Assembly (NCBI GenBank): GCA_963794165.1
Contig: CAWCCT010000007.1
Coordinates: 558,001-622,000 of the forward strand
DNA from: PALSA-350 sp963794165
Lineage (GTDB): Bacteria; Acidobacteriota; Terriglobia; Terriglobales; Acidobacteriaceae
Direction: 5' to 3'
Length of the DNA: 64,000 nucleotides
Shown here in pieces: positions 63,333-64,000 of the stretch; the stretch's first letter is position 1, and every line of letters begins with the position of its first letter. The notes under the pieces were generated by a model. The model was given only the letters and a program-made list of their open reading frames with translations, did no database searches and was not told the DNA's origin. A program made the position numbers and the translations under genes.

Positions 63333-63434
63333 CATTCTTAACACTCCAAATCCTTCTCAATAGGCTAGTTGGGGCACGCCGGGGGTGGTGTAAGAGTTGC
63401 GTAATACCTCGGTTTCGGATTCGCCGTTTGGAGG

Positions 63435-63464
63435 TTGTGATTGTTGGGAAATCGGTCGTATACT
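63435..63464 (+). promoter_or_regulatory. Sigma-70-like promoter of the Rrf2 gene
   Basis: TTGTGA at 63435-63440 and TATACT at 63459-63464, 18 bp apart, 48 bp before the ATG. Both boxes are near consensus and the region is upstream of a single plus-strand gene. Confidence 0.55.
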
Positions 63465-63471
63465 GAATATG

Positions 63472-63486
63472 CGACCTTGAAGGTCG
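63472..63486. promoter_or_regulatory. Probable operator CGACCTT-G-AAGGTCG
   Basis: A perfect 7-bp inverted repeat around one base just after the -10 box, where a repressor would block start. GGTCG occurs again at 63454-63458, so a second half-site is possible. Autoregulation by the Rrf2 protein is the simple reading. Confidence 0.55.
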
Positions 63487-63511
63487 TAATTGCATCTCAA
63501 GGTAAGCGGGA

Positions 63512-63976
63512 ATGCTAAGGCTAACGAAGAAGGCGGATTACGGTCTGATGGCGTTGAAGTTCCTCGCCGAACGACCCGACATGCCCTCTCTGAGTGCAAA
63601 GGATATTGCCGAGGCCTACGGTATACCGCCACAGTTGCTGGCCAAGATTCTGCAGCGGCTCACGAAGGCAGGGCTGCTTCGCTCCCACGCCGGCACCAAC
63701 GGCGGGTATGCGTTGTCGAGGCCGCCTGAGGAGATTACGGCCTTTGAGGTAATCGGCGCCATTGATGGCCCGCTTTTCATTACCTCTTGCGAGACCGGGC
63801 CCCATGCTTGTGACCTGACAGATAGTTGCACCATCCGCGAGCCCTTGCGCAAGGTCAACCAGAGTATCGGGGATGTGCTGAAGGCGATTCGGGTTTCGGA
63901 CCTTTGTGAGCCCGAACCGGGGCGGAGATACCACGGCAGGCCGATGGAATCCATGTTGGTAAGTCTGGGCGGCTAA
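63512..63976 (+). CDS. Rrf2-family regulator, IscR/SufR-like, with three cysteines
   Basis: 154 residues with an N-terminal winged helix (LRLTKKADYGLMALKFLAER, LSAKDIAEAYGIPPQLLAKILQRLTKAGLLRSHAGTNGGYAL) and the effector loop with Cys93, Cys100 and Cys106 (CETGPHACDLTDSC), spacing as in Fe-S sensing members. It should sense iron-sulphur cluster status or NO and control suf/isc-type genes, which would lie beyond the window's right end. Final bases 63977-64000 show AAAGGA before an ATG at 63994 but too little sequence for a call. Confidence 0.92.
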   Translation: MLRLTKKADYGLMALKFLAERPDMPSLSAKDIAEAYGIPPQLLAKILQRLTKAGLLRSHAGTNGGYALSRPPEEITAFEVIGAIDGPLFITSCETGPHACDLTDSCTIREPLRKVNQSIGDVLKAIRVSDLCEPEPGRRYHGRPMESMLVSLGG

Positions 63977-64000
63977 AGAAGAATTTAAAGGAATGTTTAG

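Overview
The window is a 64 kb piece of a GC-rich chromosome, most likely from an Acidobacteriota (Terriglobia-type) bacterium. This is inferred from gene content: very large Oar-like TonB-dependent receptors with an N-terminal carboxypeptidase-regulatory domain, PQQ dehydrogenases with cytochromes c, a three-domain GH18/NodB/GT2 protein, many secreted proteins of acidobacterial style, and abundant intergenic palindromes. No rRNA, tRNA, CRISPR, phage or transposase gene was recognised.

Layout. 0-11 kb: 3' end of typA, an unknown exported protein, pruA (P5C dehydrogenase), a GH18-deacetylase-glycosyltransferase giant, a GT39-like membrane protein, a LolA-like protein and serS. Nearly all of these except typA are split by frameshifts, most likely sequence errors. 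11-23.8 kb: PafA-like phosphatase/pyrD, a zinc-finger membrane protein, a WalJ-like hydrolase, 3-hydroxybutyryl-CoA dehydrogenase, PP2C phosphatase, an acyl-CoA mutase whose two diagnostic residues point to isobutyryl-CoA rather than methylmalonyl-CoA, a GT2, a frataxin homologue and an MscS channel. 23.8-30.2 kb: multicopper oxidase plus outer-membrane protein, a DDAH/ornithine-cyclodeaminase pair, pdxH, an aldo/keto reductase and a UPF0158 protein. 30.5-38.7 kb: a TPR metallopeptidase, ssb, a cytochrome-oxidase assembly operon (ctaB, ABC-2 transporter, DUF420, small membrane protein), an AI-2E-family exporter and aroK. 39-45.3 kb: a leftward redox cluster (di-haem cytochrome c, PQQ dehydrogenase, PQQ sugar dehydrogenase-cytochrome c, EamA, FAD oxidoreductase). 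45.7-62.1 kb: a secreted VOC protein, two tandem SusC/Oar-like receptors, a Tat-exported GH38 alpha-mannosidase, and a fucose operon (isomerase, FucP, exported FucU/RbsD-like protein) facing a divergent DeoR regulator. This reads as a fucosylated/mannosylated glycan utilisation locus. 62.4-64 kb: a fatty-acid desaturase and an IscR/SufR-like Rrf2 regulator with its own promoter and operator.

The most distinctive non-coding signal is a family of long palindromes (core about 45 nt per arm; one copy has 90-nt perfect arms). Its four full copies all lie between convergent genes. Each copy has private outer arms that still match each other. Other repeat families are a 79-bp triplicate flanked by 100-bp inverted arms upstream of aroK, a 65-bp double-hairpin repeat with a compensatory base-pair change, and short palindromes at 25.9-26.3 kb. 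Frameshifts are patchy: dense at 0.5-10.8 kb, 23.3-25.6 kb and 30.5-33.9 kb, and almost absent elsewhere. Because they hit serS three times, base errors are likelier than true gene decay.
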